A stretch of 64,000 bases of DNA from positions 60,780,742-60,844,741 of the forward strand of contig JAUPFV010000005.1 of assembly GCA_036936605.1 (NCBI GenBank), given 5' to 3'. Source of the DNA: Limnanthes douglasii subsp. nivea (taxonomy: Eukaryota; Streptophyta; Magnoliopsida; Brassicales; Limnanthaceae). Every line of letters begins with the position of its first letter. Position 1 is the stretch's first letter. Below, piece by piece: positions 24,031-35,400 of this stretch. The notes beneath the pieces are model-generated. The model was not told where the DNA came from and ran no database searches. It saw nothing but the letters and a program-made list of their open reading frames with translations. The position numbers and the translations under genes were made by a program.

Positions 24031-26115
24031 ATGATCAAGGCTCTATGTTGGAATATATGTGACATTGGTAACCAATGTTCAATGCGAATACTTAAATCTA
24101 TCATAAGGAAGGAAAATATAAAACTCTTGCTGGTTCAAGAACCAGTGATTAACAACTCTTACCTATCTTAAATTGCTTCTAAACTAAACTATTCTAACTA
24201 TTTAGCTAATATATCTGAAAAAATATGGATGATGTGGGATGATACTTTACAAATTAATGTTATCAATGATATTGTACACTTTATTCATATATCTGTCAAG
24301 CACACTAACCTTGATAGGGATCTTTTTGTTACTTGTGTTTATGCTAAGTGCCAGAGGCTTCAGAGACTGGAGTTATGGGATGTCTTTCGAAACATTTCAG
24401 TCAATACAAAAGAATGATTAATATTGGGGGACTTCTTTATAATAAGCTTCCCAGTGGAACAAACTGGATGTGTTAATTATTGTTATCATAACTCTTCTGA
24501 TTTTATTGAAATGATTAAATATTTCTATTTAGCGGATGCAGGATTCTCGTGTACAAAATATACCTTGGTGGAAACCAGCTGGACATAAAAGATGGATGGT
24601 CCTCCATTGTTTGTTTTCTGGAATAAATAAAGAGATTATAAAAGGCTTTGAAGGTTTGAAATAGAGAATACTTTGGAAATATATTCGACAAGGTATTAGA
24701 CACAGAAGAAAGATTGAAGAAAAGTGAAGATGGTTACCTTAAATAACGTAGTAGTGAAGCTAAATCTAATCACTCTAAAGCAAATACGGAGCACCTCTTG
24801 GCCCTCAAAATGGAGGAGGAATAGTGGAAGCATAAGTGTTATATATATTGGTTACATGATGGGGATAAAAATACAAAACTATATCATAATTTTGTTAAAA
24901 AGAGGAGAAAAAACAAGATCCGCTGTATTAAAATCAATAATATATGGGTAATTGATCAAGAAATCATCAACAACTCAGTAGTCTCTTATTTTTAGAATAA
25001 CCTATCTTCTTTATCTTATGCTAACTTAGATCAAGAAAAACTTTACATGAATCATACAATATTTAGTGTTATTCCTAAAATAATTACTGCTGTAGATAAT
25101 GATGTTATACTGGCTTGTCCATCAGAACAAGAGGTTTAGGGAGTCATACAAAGTCTAAAGACATCTAGTGCAGAAGGCACCGATAGCTTTAACAAATGTT
25201 TCTTCACATCTTCTTGGAGTATTATAAAAAGAGATATTTATGAGGCCTTAGTATACTTTGTTAATGGTCAGTCGATTCCTAAAGGTATGTTGGCAACTGG
25301 AATATATCTTATACTTAAGGTATCTAGCCTTCCTATTGAAATCAATTTAGACTAATTAGTCTATGCACATTAACGAACATGACTATGTATAAAATGATCA
25401 ATAATAGGCGGTCATATCTTCTAACTAAACTAATTTCTAAGGTGCAAGCAGCTTATGTAGGAGATAGACCTATAGAGGACAATATGTTAATAGCCAAAGA
25501 GTTAATACATGACTTAAATAGGAAAAATAAGGCTGGTAATATAGTAATAAAGGTTGTTATGTTAAAGGATTTTGACAATATCTCCCATAGTTTCATATTA
25601 AGAGTCCTGAAAGCCTATGGTTTTAACTACAAGGTTATTAAACTAGTTAAAAAGCTAATTAGTTATGTCTTTTTCTCTATTATTATTAATACAAGGTCCA
25701 TATGTTATTTCAAAGCTAATAAAGGGGATAGAGAAGGGGACCCTTTGTCCACCAGTCTTTTTATACAAGCTAAAGAAGTTCTATTGAGGGGATTACTCAA
25801 TCTATTTGTTTCAAATAAGACCCTTAAGTATACTAGTAGAAGTAAATTAGTTATTTCATGTCTATCTTTTGCTGACGACCTATTAATTTTCACTAACGAC
25901 ATAACTTCTACTATGGAGATAATTGGAAAATTTCTACAGGTTTATCAAGATATTCTTGGATAATCCCTCAATAAATACAAAACAAAGATCATCACCTATC
26001 AAAAGTTTCCTCAAACTAAAATCAAAGCTCTTTCCATTAGTCTAGTGACAAACTAGCTATCTACCTACAAATTATCTTGGTATTAATCTAAGTCCCCATA
26101 ACAAGTCAGCTCACT
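24031..26115 (+). pseudogene. LINE 2 ORF2, 5' part (endonuclease and RT)
   Basis: Starts at the ATG at 24031 (MIKALCWNICDIGNQCSMR). Endonuclease blocks follow (LLLVQEPVI, LFVTCVYAKCQRLQRLELWD, a partial LILGDF near 24420). RT occupies 25379-25963 with VQAAYVGDRPIEDNMLIAKE, the GDREGDPLSTSLFIQ block and a SFADDLLIFTND box (FADD near 25867-25878). It stops at the copia target site after YLGINLSPHNKSAH. Frameshifts and stops occur throughout. Confidence 0.8.
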
Positions 26116-26531
26116 TGTTCTGAATGAGTCGAATAGTGCCTTGATAGTGTACCGTGCTCGGCGGTACAATTTTGTGTCTTTCATAGTGTCATTGTTCCTT
26201 GACTGTGTACCGTATTTGGCGGTACAGTTTTGTGTAATTGATAGTGAAGCTAAAATGAGTAATTTTATTTTTGGTCTCATGTATACGAGCCCATTAAGAC
26301 CATTATCTAGTAAGTCAATTTATTCCATATAAATAGATTACTAGGACTACACAAAAACACAATCTGAAATCTGTAACCTTTTCTATCATAGTGAAAATCT
26401 TTTCTCTAGCGACGCCCGTGGATGTAGATAATTATCGAACCACGTTAAATCTTGTGTTAATTTAAGTCTTTCCTTCATATATGTTTTGTGCTTGAGCCAT
26501 TTTGTGATAATTGCATAGTGATTTAATAACA
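26116..26531 (+). repeat. 5' LTR of the copia element
   Basis: Begins TGTTCTGAATGAG and ends TTAATAACA. It contains an imperfect internal tandem duplication of about 65 bp; each unit has GTACCG followed by GGCGGTAC, forming a short palindrome, and ends TTTTGTGT. Confidence 0.9.
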
Positions 26532-26535
26532 AAAT

Positions 26536-26547
26536 TGGTATAAGAGC
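26536..26547 (+). other. Primer-binding site, initiator-tRNA-Met type
   Basis: TGGTATAAGAGC lies four bases after the LTR and differs by one base from TGGTATCAGAGC, the usual complement of the plant initiator methionine tRNA 3' end. Confidence 0.85.
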
Positions 26548-26587
26548 CATGTGGTGAAATTGGGGCTTTTGCAATTAGGGTTTCACA

Positions 26588-27399
26588 ATGTCGTCGACAA
26601 CAACAAAATACATGATTGGAAAATTTGATGGAGGATCCAGCTTTGCGTTGTGGAAGATTAAACTAAAATATTCATTGGTACTGCAAGGGTTGTGGAAGGC
26701 TTTAGAGAATAAGTTACCAGAAGAGATGAAAGAAGATGAGAAGCAAGATCTTCAAGAAAGGGCTTTGTGCTGGATTTTAATGAGTGTGAAAGACAATGTG
26801 CTTCGCGAGATTCGTGGTGAGAAGATTTCTGCCTGCGCATGGAAAAAGCTAGGAGATCTTTACTCAGAGAAATCAGTGGTAAACCGAATATACTTGAAGA
26901 AGCGTTTGTATGATTTTAGATTGAAAGAAGGTATGTCCATAACAGAGCACTTAGATAATTTTAAATCAATTATAATGGACTTGGAGAACATAGATATTAA
27001 TATTGAGGATGAGGATCAAGCTTTGTTTGTATTGAGATTGTTATCAGCTCCGTATGAAAACTTCTTAGATACCATTATATATGGTAAGGATAAGTTATTG
27101 CTAGCAGATGTCAAAGGGGAACTGAAATAAAAGGAGATGAGACAGTTGCAGCTATACAATCAAGCTAAAGGGGAAGGTCTTATGACTAGGGGAAGATCTA
27201 GAAGCAAAGCGAGTTCTTTAATAAGAAAGAAATGGAGGTCCAAGTCAAAGGTAAATCACTCAAACTGTTATGAATATGGTGAGTAGGGTCATTATAGGAG
27301 AGATTTTCCGAAACTGAATGGTAAGAAAGGAAATCAAAAGGAAAATGCAACAAACATTGTTGAAGGTGTGAACGAATCTGACGATAGTGAAAATAGTGG
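26588..27399 (+). pseudogene. copia gag (UBN2-type) with damaged zinc knuckle
   Basis: Starts at the ATG at 26588 (MSSTTTKYMIGKFDGGSSFA) and is open to TAA at 27128. FALWKIKLKYSLVLQGLWKAL and YDFRLKEGMSITEHLDNF are typical of copia Gag. After the stop, a zinc knuckle region near 27265-27315 reads CYEYGE, a stop, then GHYRRDFP. Two of the four zinc ligands (Cys to Tyr, Cys to Phe) are lost and a TAG interrupts it. Gag would form the virus-like particle around element RNA. Confidence 0.85.
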
Positions 27400-28700
27400 T
27401 AGAGGGGATGTATTGTCCGTGATTTCAGACTTTGGGTAAAATTCTTGGGTACTTGATACTGGCGCTACATATCACATGTGTCAGTTCAAGCAGCGGTTGG
27501 ATACGTACAAGCCAATGCAGGGAACTGTCTATTTAGGGAACAATCATTCGTTGACTGTTGGTGGTATTGGTAACGTCAGAATCAGAATGTTTGACGGGGT
27601 TGTTAGAATCTTGACGTGCTGGCATGTTCCTGGGTTAAAGAGAAACATGATTTCTCTTGGGACTCTAGACTCTCGGTATTACAAGTACCGTGCAAAATAC
27701 GATGTAATCAAAGTGACAAAAGGCTCAATGGTATGCATGAAAGTTATTTTGCATAAGGGTCTTTACATTCTCCAATGGAGTGTTGTTATGGGTGATGTTG
27801 TATTAGCATCATCAGGGAGTAATAGTCAAAGTAGGAAGGATCAAAATAAGTTGTGGCATTGGCGTCTTGGTCACATGAGTGACAGAGGATTAGCTGTTTT
27901 GGGAAAGAGAGATTTATTGAAAGGGTATAAAGCGGAATCATTGGGATTTTGTGAGCACTGTGTTTGGTAAACAAACTAGAGTCAAATTCAGCAAATCAGA
28001 TGTAAGAAAGACTAAAAGGACAATTGACTACATTCACTAAGACCTTTGGGATCCAAATAGAATTCCATCCAAGAGCGGAGCCAGATACTACATGAGTTTG
28101 ATTGATGACTATTCAAGGATGGTGTGGGTTTACTTTTTGAAAACGAAAGATGAGGCATATTCAACCTTTGTTAAATAGAAGACGATGATTGAAAAGCAAA
28201 TAGGAAGAAAAATCAAACGTCTTAGGACAGATAATGGGTTAGAATATTGCAATTGTGATTTCATTGAGTTCTGCGAAGCTGAGGGAATAGTGCACCATCG
28301 CACTTGTTCTAGAACACCACAACAGAATGGAGTCGCAGAAAGAATGAACAAAATTTTTTGTGACAAAGCACGAAGTATGCTATCACAGTCCAGTGTGGGA
28401 AAGTATTTTTGGGCTGAAACTATCAATACAACGTGTTACTTGGTGAATCGGTCTCCATCAATGGCTATTGATTGTAAAAATCCTTTTTCAGATTTGGTCT
28501 GGATCGTCGGCTGATTATGAACATTTGAGGGTGTTCGGTTGTCATGTGTATGCTCATGTGAAAGATGGTAAGCTTGAGTCAAGGGCAAAGAGGTGCATAT
28601 TTCTAGGATATGTTATTGGAGTGAAGAGATATAGGTTATGATGTACCTCTCCAAAGTCTCCAGGTTTTCTCATCAGTAGGGACGTTACTTTTAATGAGTT
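27400..28700 (+). pseudogene. copia protease and integrase region
   Basis: The protease motif WVLDTGATYHMC is near 27447. The pre-integrase zinc finger LWHWRLGHMSD ... CEHCVW (HHCC complete) is at 27850-27966. The integrase core has DLWD near 28040, LRTDNGLEY near 28220 and GVAERMNKI near 28330, so all three D-D-E residues are present. Stops at 27437, 27968, 28037 and 28157 and frame changes near 28500-28640 inactivate it. Confidence 0.85.
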
Positions 28701-29896
28701 TTCTTTGATAGTCAGTCAGAAGGAAGTAGGAGAAATGGTCGAATCAGGATCGTTTGTGAGTAAACAAGTGGAGCTTGAAGTAGAATCAGTTCCTAGTAGG
28801 TCCAATAATTCAAGTGGTTCTGAGGTGAATCCAGAATCAAGAAGTGAAGCGTCAGCATCGGATGATAGTGACGATGATGCCCCTGAACCATAACAACAAC
28901 CTTATAGCATAGCATTGGGCAGAGAAAGAAGAGATACTAGACTTCCAAAAAGGTATGCGAATCTAGTTGCATATGCTCTGTCAGTTGCAGAAGAAGTTGA
29001 GATGCATGAACCTAGTAACTACAGAGAAGCTATAGCGAGTTCAGAGGCAGATCGATGGATTGGTGCTATGGGGGAAGAGATTGAATCTCTTCATAAGAAT
29101 CAAACATGGAAGCTTGTTGACTTGCCTAAAGGACAGAAGATAGTAGGCAGTAAATGGGTGCTCAAGAAAAAAGAAGGTAATCCAGGGGTTGGGGCATCTC
29201 GATTCAAGGCAAGACTGGTCGCTAAGGGTTTTACTCAAATGGAAGGAATCGACTTCAATGAAGTGTTTTCTCCAGTGGTGAAGCATAGTTTGATTCGAGT
29301 TTTGTTAGCCATAGTAGTTTTGCAAGATTTAGAGCTTGAACAATTGGATGTGAAGACTGAGTTTCCACATGGTGAATTGGAGGAGCAAATCTACATGAGA
29401 CAACCAGAGGGATTTATCGAACCTAATATGGAGGACAAAGTTTGTCTGCTAAAAATGTCATTGTATGGTTTGAAACAGTCACCTAGGCAATGGTACAAAC
29501 GTTTTGATACATTCATGGTGTCGAAAGGGTTCACGAGGAGTCCATATAATAGTTATGTGTATCATCAAAAGATGTCAGATGATTCTTATGTTTACTTGTT
29601 GTTGTATGTGGATGATATGCTTATTACTGCTTGTCGTATGTCACATATTGTGCAGTTAAAAAAGCAGCTCAGTGCCAAGTTTGAGATGAAGGATCTGGGT
29701 AGAGCAAAGAAAATTCTTGGTATGGAGATTATGAAGAACAAAAGTGTAGGATCATTACACTTGTCTCAACGAAGCTATATTGAGAAAGTGTTACAACGAT
29801 TCAACATGTTTGATGCTAAACCAGTTAGCATTCCGTTTGCTTCTCATTTCAAGTTGTCTACAGTAGGAGCGACCAAGGACGATGCTGAGTTGGAAC
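28701..29896 (+). pseudogene. copia reverse transcriptase, cut by gypsy element 2
   Basis: An acidic linker (28705-28893) precedes RT at 28915-29896: NQTWKLVDLPKGQKIVGSKW, ARLVAKGFTQMEGIDFNEVF, QLDVKTEFPHGELEEQIYM, YGLKQSPRQWYKRFD and the LLYVDDMLI box (YVDD at 29605-29616). This is the best-preserved stretch of the element. It ends at LSTVGATKDDAELEL where gypsy element 2 begins. Confidence 0.9.
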
Positions 29897-30283
29897 TGGT
29901 GAGATTTATTTTGGGTTGAGGGTAATTTTGTCAAGTGTTTTGAAAAGTTTAGAGAGTATTAAATTTTTCAGTGTGAAGTAGTGAAAGATTTGTGCTGCAT
30001 GGTTGTATTAAATGTTCATTACCCTCATTAATGAAGGTAGTTGGGATATTTATATCTTTAATCATGGACCCATGGGCATTCGGGTCAATTTATGGAACCA
30101 GCTCAAGTTTAAGGACCCATTTACTTATTAAGTTGATTAGCACATAGCTTAATCAGAAGGTGTTTAGTTGTTTTGTCCTTTTTTACTTTTGTCGTGTCCG
30201 GATAATTCAGTGGCAAGTTTATGTCCAAATTTCCCTTGTCCATAAATCTCAGTAGGCTGTGATTAAGTTATCCGGACTCAACA
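29897..30283 (-). repeat. 3' LTR of gypsy element 2
   Basis: On the minus strand it starts TGTTGAGTCCGG and ends CTCACCA. A polypurine tract (AAAAAATGGG, complement of 30288-30297) abuts it on the internal side, confirming that this is the 3' LTR. Confidence 0.93.
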
Positions 30284-30611
30284 GTAGCCCATTTTTTAGG
30301 CCTTGTCAAAACCTTTGGCAGGACTAAAACATTTTCTTATTCAGTGACGATTTTCTCCGACTGACTCATGCATACAGCTTGAAGTTTGTCTCAACTGACT
30401 TTTCCCAGAACTCTAAGAGTCTTTCTTTGGATTGTGGGACACGTGTCACAATCTGATTTGACCTACCGGTCGTTTTTTACCTAGATTGGCGCTCCCACTA
30501 AACCTAGAAAGTAACCTATGCATTTAATTTTTCCCACGTCTACACCATCTTTAATCATTACAAAAATCTCTTCGTCTTCTCCTAGGTATCAGCTACATTT
30601 TTCTACTAATA

Positions 30612-30617
30612 TATAAA
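30612..30617 (+). promoter_or_regulatory. TATA box of the antisense gene, element 2
   Basis: TATAAA lies 98 nt before the ATG at 30710. The position matches the TATAAAT of element 1. Positions 30298-30611 contain no coding sequence. Confidence 0.6.
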
Positions 30618-30709
30618 CCATTTTTTCACTGTTTCATTATCTTCACCACTAAAAAAACCTTCTACAGAGCTTTCCTCCCTTTCTTTCAAACTTGTTCTTG
30701 GATAGTTTT

Positions 30710-33595
30710 ATGTTCACGAAAAGAAACACTCTTGCAAAAGAAGGCTGGTTGAACATGTCTGAGTTTGAGAAAGCAATGAAAGTCGAAAGAGAGAAATGTA
30801 TCGTTGCTGGTCTCCCGGTCTCCCCAAGCGAAACCTTTTGTGATCCACCCCAGGAAACTGACCAAGGGTCGTCCTCTACCATAAACCTAAAGCCTAAACA
30901 GTTGTTCAAAACAAGTCTCTCACTAATTCCATCAGGTTTTTCTGTTTAGGAGTCCCAACCCTCCACCGCTCAAAGCAGTATTGAGTGTTAGAAAGCCCTC
31001 CCGTTTCATAGCCATGGGCTCAGACATTGAAAAGTCTCCAGAAAAATCAAATTCATGCCGGACAACCCGTTTGGTAAAGGCCCAAGCAACTGCCTCATTG
31101 TCAAAACCCTCCAAACCGGAGGCCAGCAACATCCAAGGATAAACCCTTCAGATTGGAGGTATCTATAAGAGCCCCACAAGATAAGCCCTCCGGATCAGAG
31201 GGATCCAAAGTATCCTCTCAAGCAAATTCCACTGGAGCTCAGTCTCAACCGGATATTAGGCATTTGGAAACAACTGGCGCTCATCCATCCGGAGAGCCTT
31301 TGGAGTCAGAAACTGCTCCCCTCTCATCTACAACTACTAAGAGACCTTCCACAATGATGGAAGAAGTGATGGAGGACAGCATTGGCGAAGACCCCTTCAA
31401 AACCGAAGCCTAAGGACAAAGCGAGGATGCTGCCTCAGACATAAAAGACAATGGCAAAGTAAAAGTGGGTATGGCTCATCCGGATCTCCCGGAGTGCTTA
31501 GAGGGGCAAGGTAGGGCCTTGTTTTAAGAATTTCAATGTTAAGTATTTGTTGGCCATGCAAAACATAAATTATGTCTATACTCATACCGTCGAGTTGGGC
31601 CGGATCCAGACAAAATGGGGGATCTCAGAGTCTGTGAAGATGAGGATACATGTCACTCCGGAGACTCCGATGGATTGCAAGCTTAACGAAATAGTCATCT
31701 TCACTAACATGTTAAATTGGGGGCTCAGATTCCCCTTATGCCCAGAGATTGTCAGATATTTCCACCTGGTAAAGCTTTGCCCAAGCCAATTAAGTCCAAA
31801 TGCTTGGTACTCTCTCCTTGCATGCATAATGGCATCAAGGCTGTCCAAAATTCCTCTCCATATGGAGAAATTTATCGTTGTGGCAAGTCTGTGCAAGAAT
31901 CACCATATCCTATTCTACCACCACAACATGGGAAATAACTTTAAAGTGGTAGACGACTTGTTGGAATCGGAGAAGAATTGGAGAACTCGGTTCTTATTTA
32001 TCAGTGGGTCATGGGAAAATGGGAGGAAGATCAAAGCCAAAATCAACCCTAGTATGCTAACTAGTAACTGGAAGAGTACGGGTAAGCTTTTCAATTTTGT
32101 TTTTTTATGTTCTTCTTTTCCCTTCACAAATATTCCACTCCTGAATTACTCATTACTAATTTTTTAGTGTTACCGAATGAGTATACCAGATATCTGGAGG
32201 AGGGCAGACTACATGTGCCAAACTGAATGCGTGGGCTGCAGAACGTTGGGGGAATGCTTTCCACAACTGCTTTACCTCCGGAAATATAGTGAGGTCTCAT
32301 CTGTGGAATACCGCAGGTCAGAGAGATCTAAAATGGGAAGGATTGACCACAGCCCATCTTCCAGGTGTCATCCTCAAACGGACTAAAGAAAAAATGGTAA
32401 AGTGGTTTTGTACTATAGAGCCAAGGCTCCCAGCAAGATGAAGGGGAAGAAGAAGAGAATTGCAACAGAAGCAGTTCGGGCTGCCACAAAGGAGACCGGT
32501 TCGGGGAATCAAGGAGGGATTGATGCTTCCTTGCTCAAGGTAGTTGATGATGAGACTGTTAAGGAGGCAGGAGAACCACAAAATCCACCAAGGCCTCCCA
32601 AGAAAGACTGAAAAAGGGGAGCAAATAGTGACGAAAGGGCTGTCAAGAAGAAAAAGGTCACCTTAGGGGAACAAATAATTATTTTCCCTCCGGAGCTTCT
32701 TCCTCCACCAGCTCCTGCTGACCCCACCTTGGCAGAGAAAATTCCAACAGATCTGAAATTCGGGGAGGGTACTGGAGGAGGGATTGATGGTATGGACATC
32801 AGAGCCCTTCAGGACATCAGTCTTTACTTCACCGACTCGGAGAAGGATGACTTTGCTGGTCCCTTTCGTCCGTCAGGATCTTCCAACATGGTGACCTACA
32901 GCGGTAAGTCTTTCTCAATTTCCAAAGATCAAGATACGGTGGCCCATTCTCTTTTTGGTCATACTCAACCAATGCTCGATCTGGAGAGGCAAGTGAAAAA
33001 CCAGTCCACCCTTATCAACACCCTCAATACTGATAAGGAGTCTATGTCAACTAATCTACTCAATATTAATCAGATCATAGAAGAATTGAAGAAAGAGCTT
33101 GAAGTATTGAAGAAGGACAAAAAAGATTTGTCGACCAAGCTGGCTACTTCGGAGAATTCTAATACTGAGCTTCAAAATAAGTGCTCTGGTTTGTATACAG
33201 ATCTTTCAACATTAAAGGAGGACCTGGAGACCAAATATGGTGTCATCCAGACCTTGTCTGGTGAGAAGACTTCCCTAGAAGATGTTTTGTCTAAGGTAAC
33301 CAAGAAGAAGGAAGACTTGGAGAAACATCTAGAATAGAAAATTCAGGCTAGCATTGATAAATACACCAATGAGGTGATAGACTCATTGGAAGCAAGGTAT
33401 ACTGAGGTGAAGTCTGACATGGTGCTGCTTTTCTACCAAACTTTTCCAAAGAGGACCCTTGGTCCTTTATGGAAATATGTGGAGTATGAAGACATCCCGT
33501 TCCATACCATGGTTACTGGTGACAAATACAACTATAGTAGTGGAATAAAATCTACTACTGATGAAGAGGAAGGAACCGGTAAGAGTTCAAGTGCA
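30710..33595 (+). CDS. Antisense accessory gene of gypsy element 2 (decayed)
   Basis: Homologue of the minus-strand gene at 7699-10657. It starts at the ATG at 30710 (MFTKRNTLAKEGWLNMSEFE). It runs through a Pro/Ser-rich linker with breaks near 30948, 31140, 31411 and 31525, then the conserved block at 31547-32081 (LSPNAWYSLLACIMASRL, KVVDDLLESEKNWRTRFLFI). A GT-AG phase-1 intron occupies 32082-32168 (87 bp; 82 bp in element 1). A basic segment follows and then a coiled coil at 32980-33340 (KKELEVLKKDKKDLSTKLAT), then DMVLLFYQTFPKRTLGPLWK. A stop lies at 33335. The stretch matching element 1's second intron lacks the AG here but is 69 nt and open. Its role is unknown. Confidence 0.7.
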
Positions 33596-34189
33596 TAACT
33601 CAAAGGTCTCAAGAAAGGAGGTGATGCAGGAACATCCGAAGGGAATAGACCCTCAGGTTTTTTAAATATCTTTTGTGTTTTCTTAACTCGTGAACTTCTA
33701 AAGTCCTTGGATGGCCAAGGAACTTCTGTAATAGTATCCGGTTTTAGTCCGGATAAGTCTTTTAAAACAATTAAATTCCTTGGATGGCCACGACATATTT
33801 TGTAAATTGGTAATGTTGTCCGGTTTACATCCGGACAAGCCCATCTATCAAATCTTTCTTTGTTTCATGCTTTCTTTCAATTTTAACAACTAATGTTTAA
33901 AGAGCCTCAATTACTTCAAAAGTATTTTAAGTGAGAGTGTTTAATATCTCCGATGGCATGTATTTAATGGTCATTATTCCACAAGATTAATCTGATCTAT
34001 CGAAGATCCATATCATTAGGTTGAAGACTTGAAAAGAATTGTAGTCAAACCACATCAAACATTTTTAGAAGGCATCATATTTTATTGAAAAAACCGGACA
34101 CCTCATTAAAACGTCACCGTGCCACCAGGGTAGGAAAGAGTATGCCCCATAATATTTACATTGACTTTTAACAAGTAAATATTTACATA
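33596..34189. other. Spacer between antisense gene and pol end, element 2
   Basis: No coding sequence. CCTTGGATGGCCA occurs near 33708 and 33779, and CCGG-containing motifs recur, as in the matching spacer of element 1. Confidence 0.5.
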
Positions 34190-35400
34190 ACTTATATTCT
34201 AGATATAACCCGAGGTGTTCAATATTCCATGGGTGCTTTAAAATTCTTCCATCTTTGACTTGAAGCCTATACGTTCCAGGCTTACGCTTTCTGGAGACCT
34301 CATAAGGGCCTTCCCAGTTCGGAGCCAACTTGTCGAACTGTTTTTCTTTAGTATGCCAGAATACCTTTCTCAAGACTTTATCTCCCGGTCGAAAATCTCT
34401 TCTCTTGATCTTGGAAGCAAATATGCTCCTCATCAAGCCTTAATAGTGGGTTGTTCTAAGAGGAGCTTTAACCCTTATTTCTTCTATTAAGTCCAACTAA
34501 TTCCTATTTTCCATGTCATTGTCTTGTTCGGAATAGTTGTGGACCGTGTATGATGGTAAGGTTGCTTCTATAAGAGTAATTTCATCCATCCCATACACCA
34601 AGGAAAAAAGAGACTCTTGAGTAGCAGCCCTAGGAGTAGTTCGTTATGCCCATAGTACTTCTTGCAAATAACTTGGCCACTATCCTCCAGCCCCTTCTAA
34701 ATTCTTTTTTGAACCGGACAAAATGGTCCTGTTAGCCACTTCAACTTGGTCATTTGCTTGTTGGTGGAAAGGATAATAGAAACAATGTTGAATACCCCTG
34801 GAGGCCAAGAAAATTTCCATATCTTTGTTGTCAAATTGTGGCCTGTTATTTGTAGTTATCTTTTATAGAACCCCAAATCTGCAACAGATGTTAGACAAGA
34901 TAAATTTTATAACAGCTTTTGAAGTGGTTCCTAGCATGGGAGCTGCTTCTATCCATTTTGAGAAATAATCAATGTCTACAACAATAGTCCTACACCCTCC
35001 GGATGCCATTAGTAGAGGCCCAACTAAATCCAATCCTAACGAGAAAAATGTATTGGCTCAATAAATAGACTCCATAGGTACTGTTAGGGTATAAACTTCG
35101 TTACCATACCTTTGGCATGGATCAAACTTTTTCACTAATTCCTTAGCATCTGCCATTATTGATGGCCAATAGTATCCGGCCAATAAACCCATCCGGCTTA
35201 GAGTTCTATAGCCATAGTGTGTCGATCCCTCTCCGTTGTGTAGTTCAGATAAAACAATTTGGGATTCTTCAGCCCCAAAACATCGCAGGAGAGGTGTGCT
35301 GAAGGATTTTTTTTGCACAAAACTTCTCTTATGATAAAAAACACTAAGAGCCTTATGTTTAATTTTTCTTGCCATGGATTTATCTGAAGGCAAAGCCCCA
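34190..35400 (-). pseudogene. Integrase region of pol (gypsy element 2)
   Basis: The minus strand gives an HHCC-like start (ELHNGEGSTHYGYR ... KFDPCQRY; one Cys is Phe), a core from GLDLVGPLLMASGG to QVEVANRTILSG, and a C-terminus ending WNIEHLGLYLE near 34190. The second catalytic Asp is Asn: TTNNRPQF, codon AAT on 34850-34848. A stop precedes it (TTCTATAAAAGATA). Frames change several times. The Asp-to-Asn change is shared with element 1. Confidence 0.8.
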
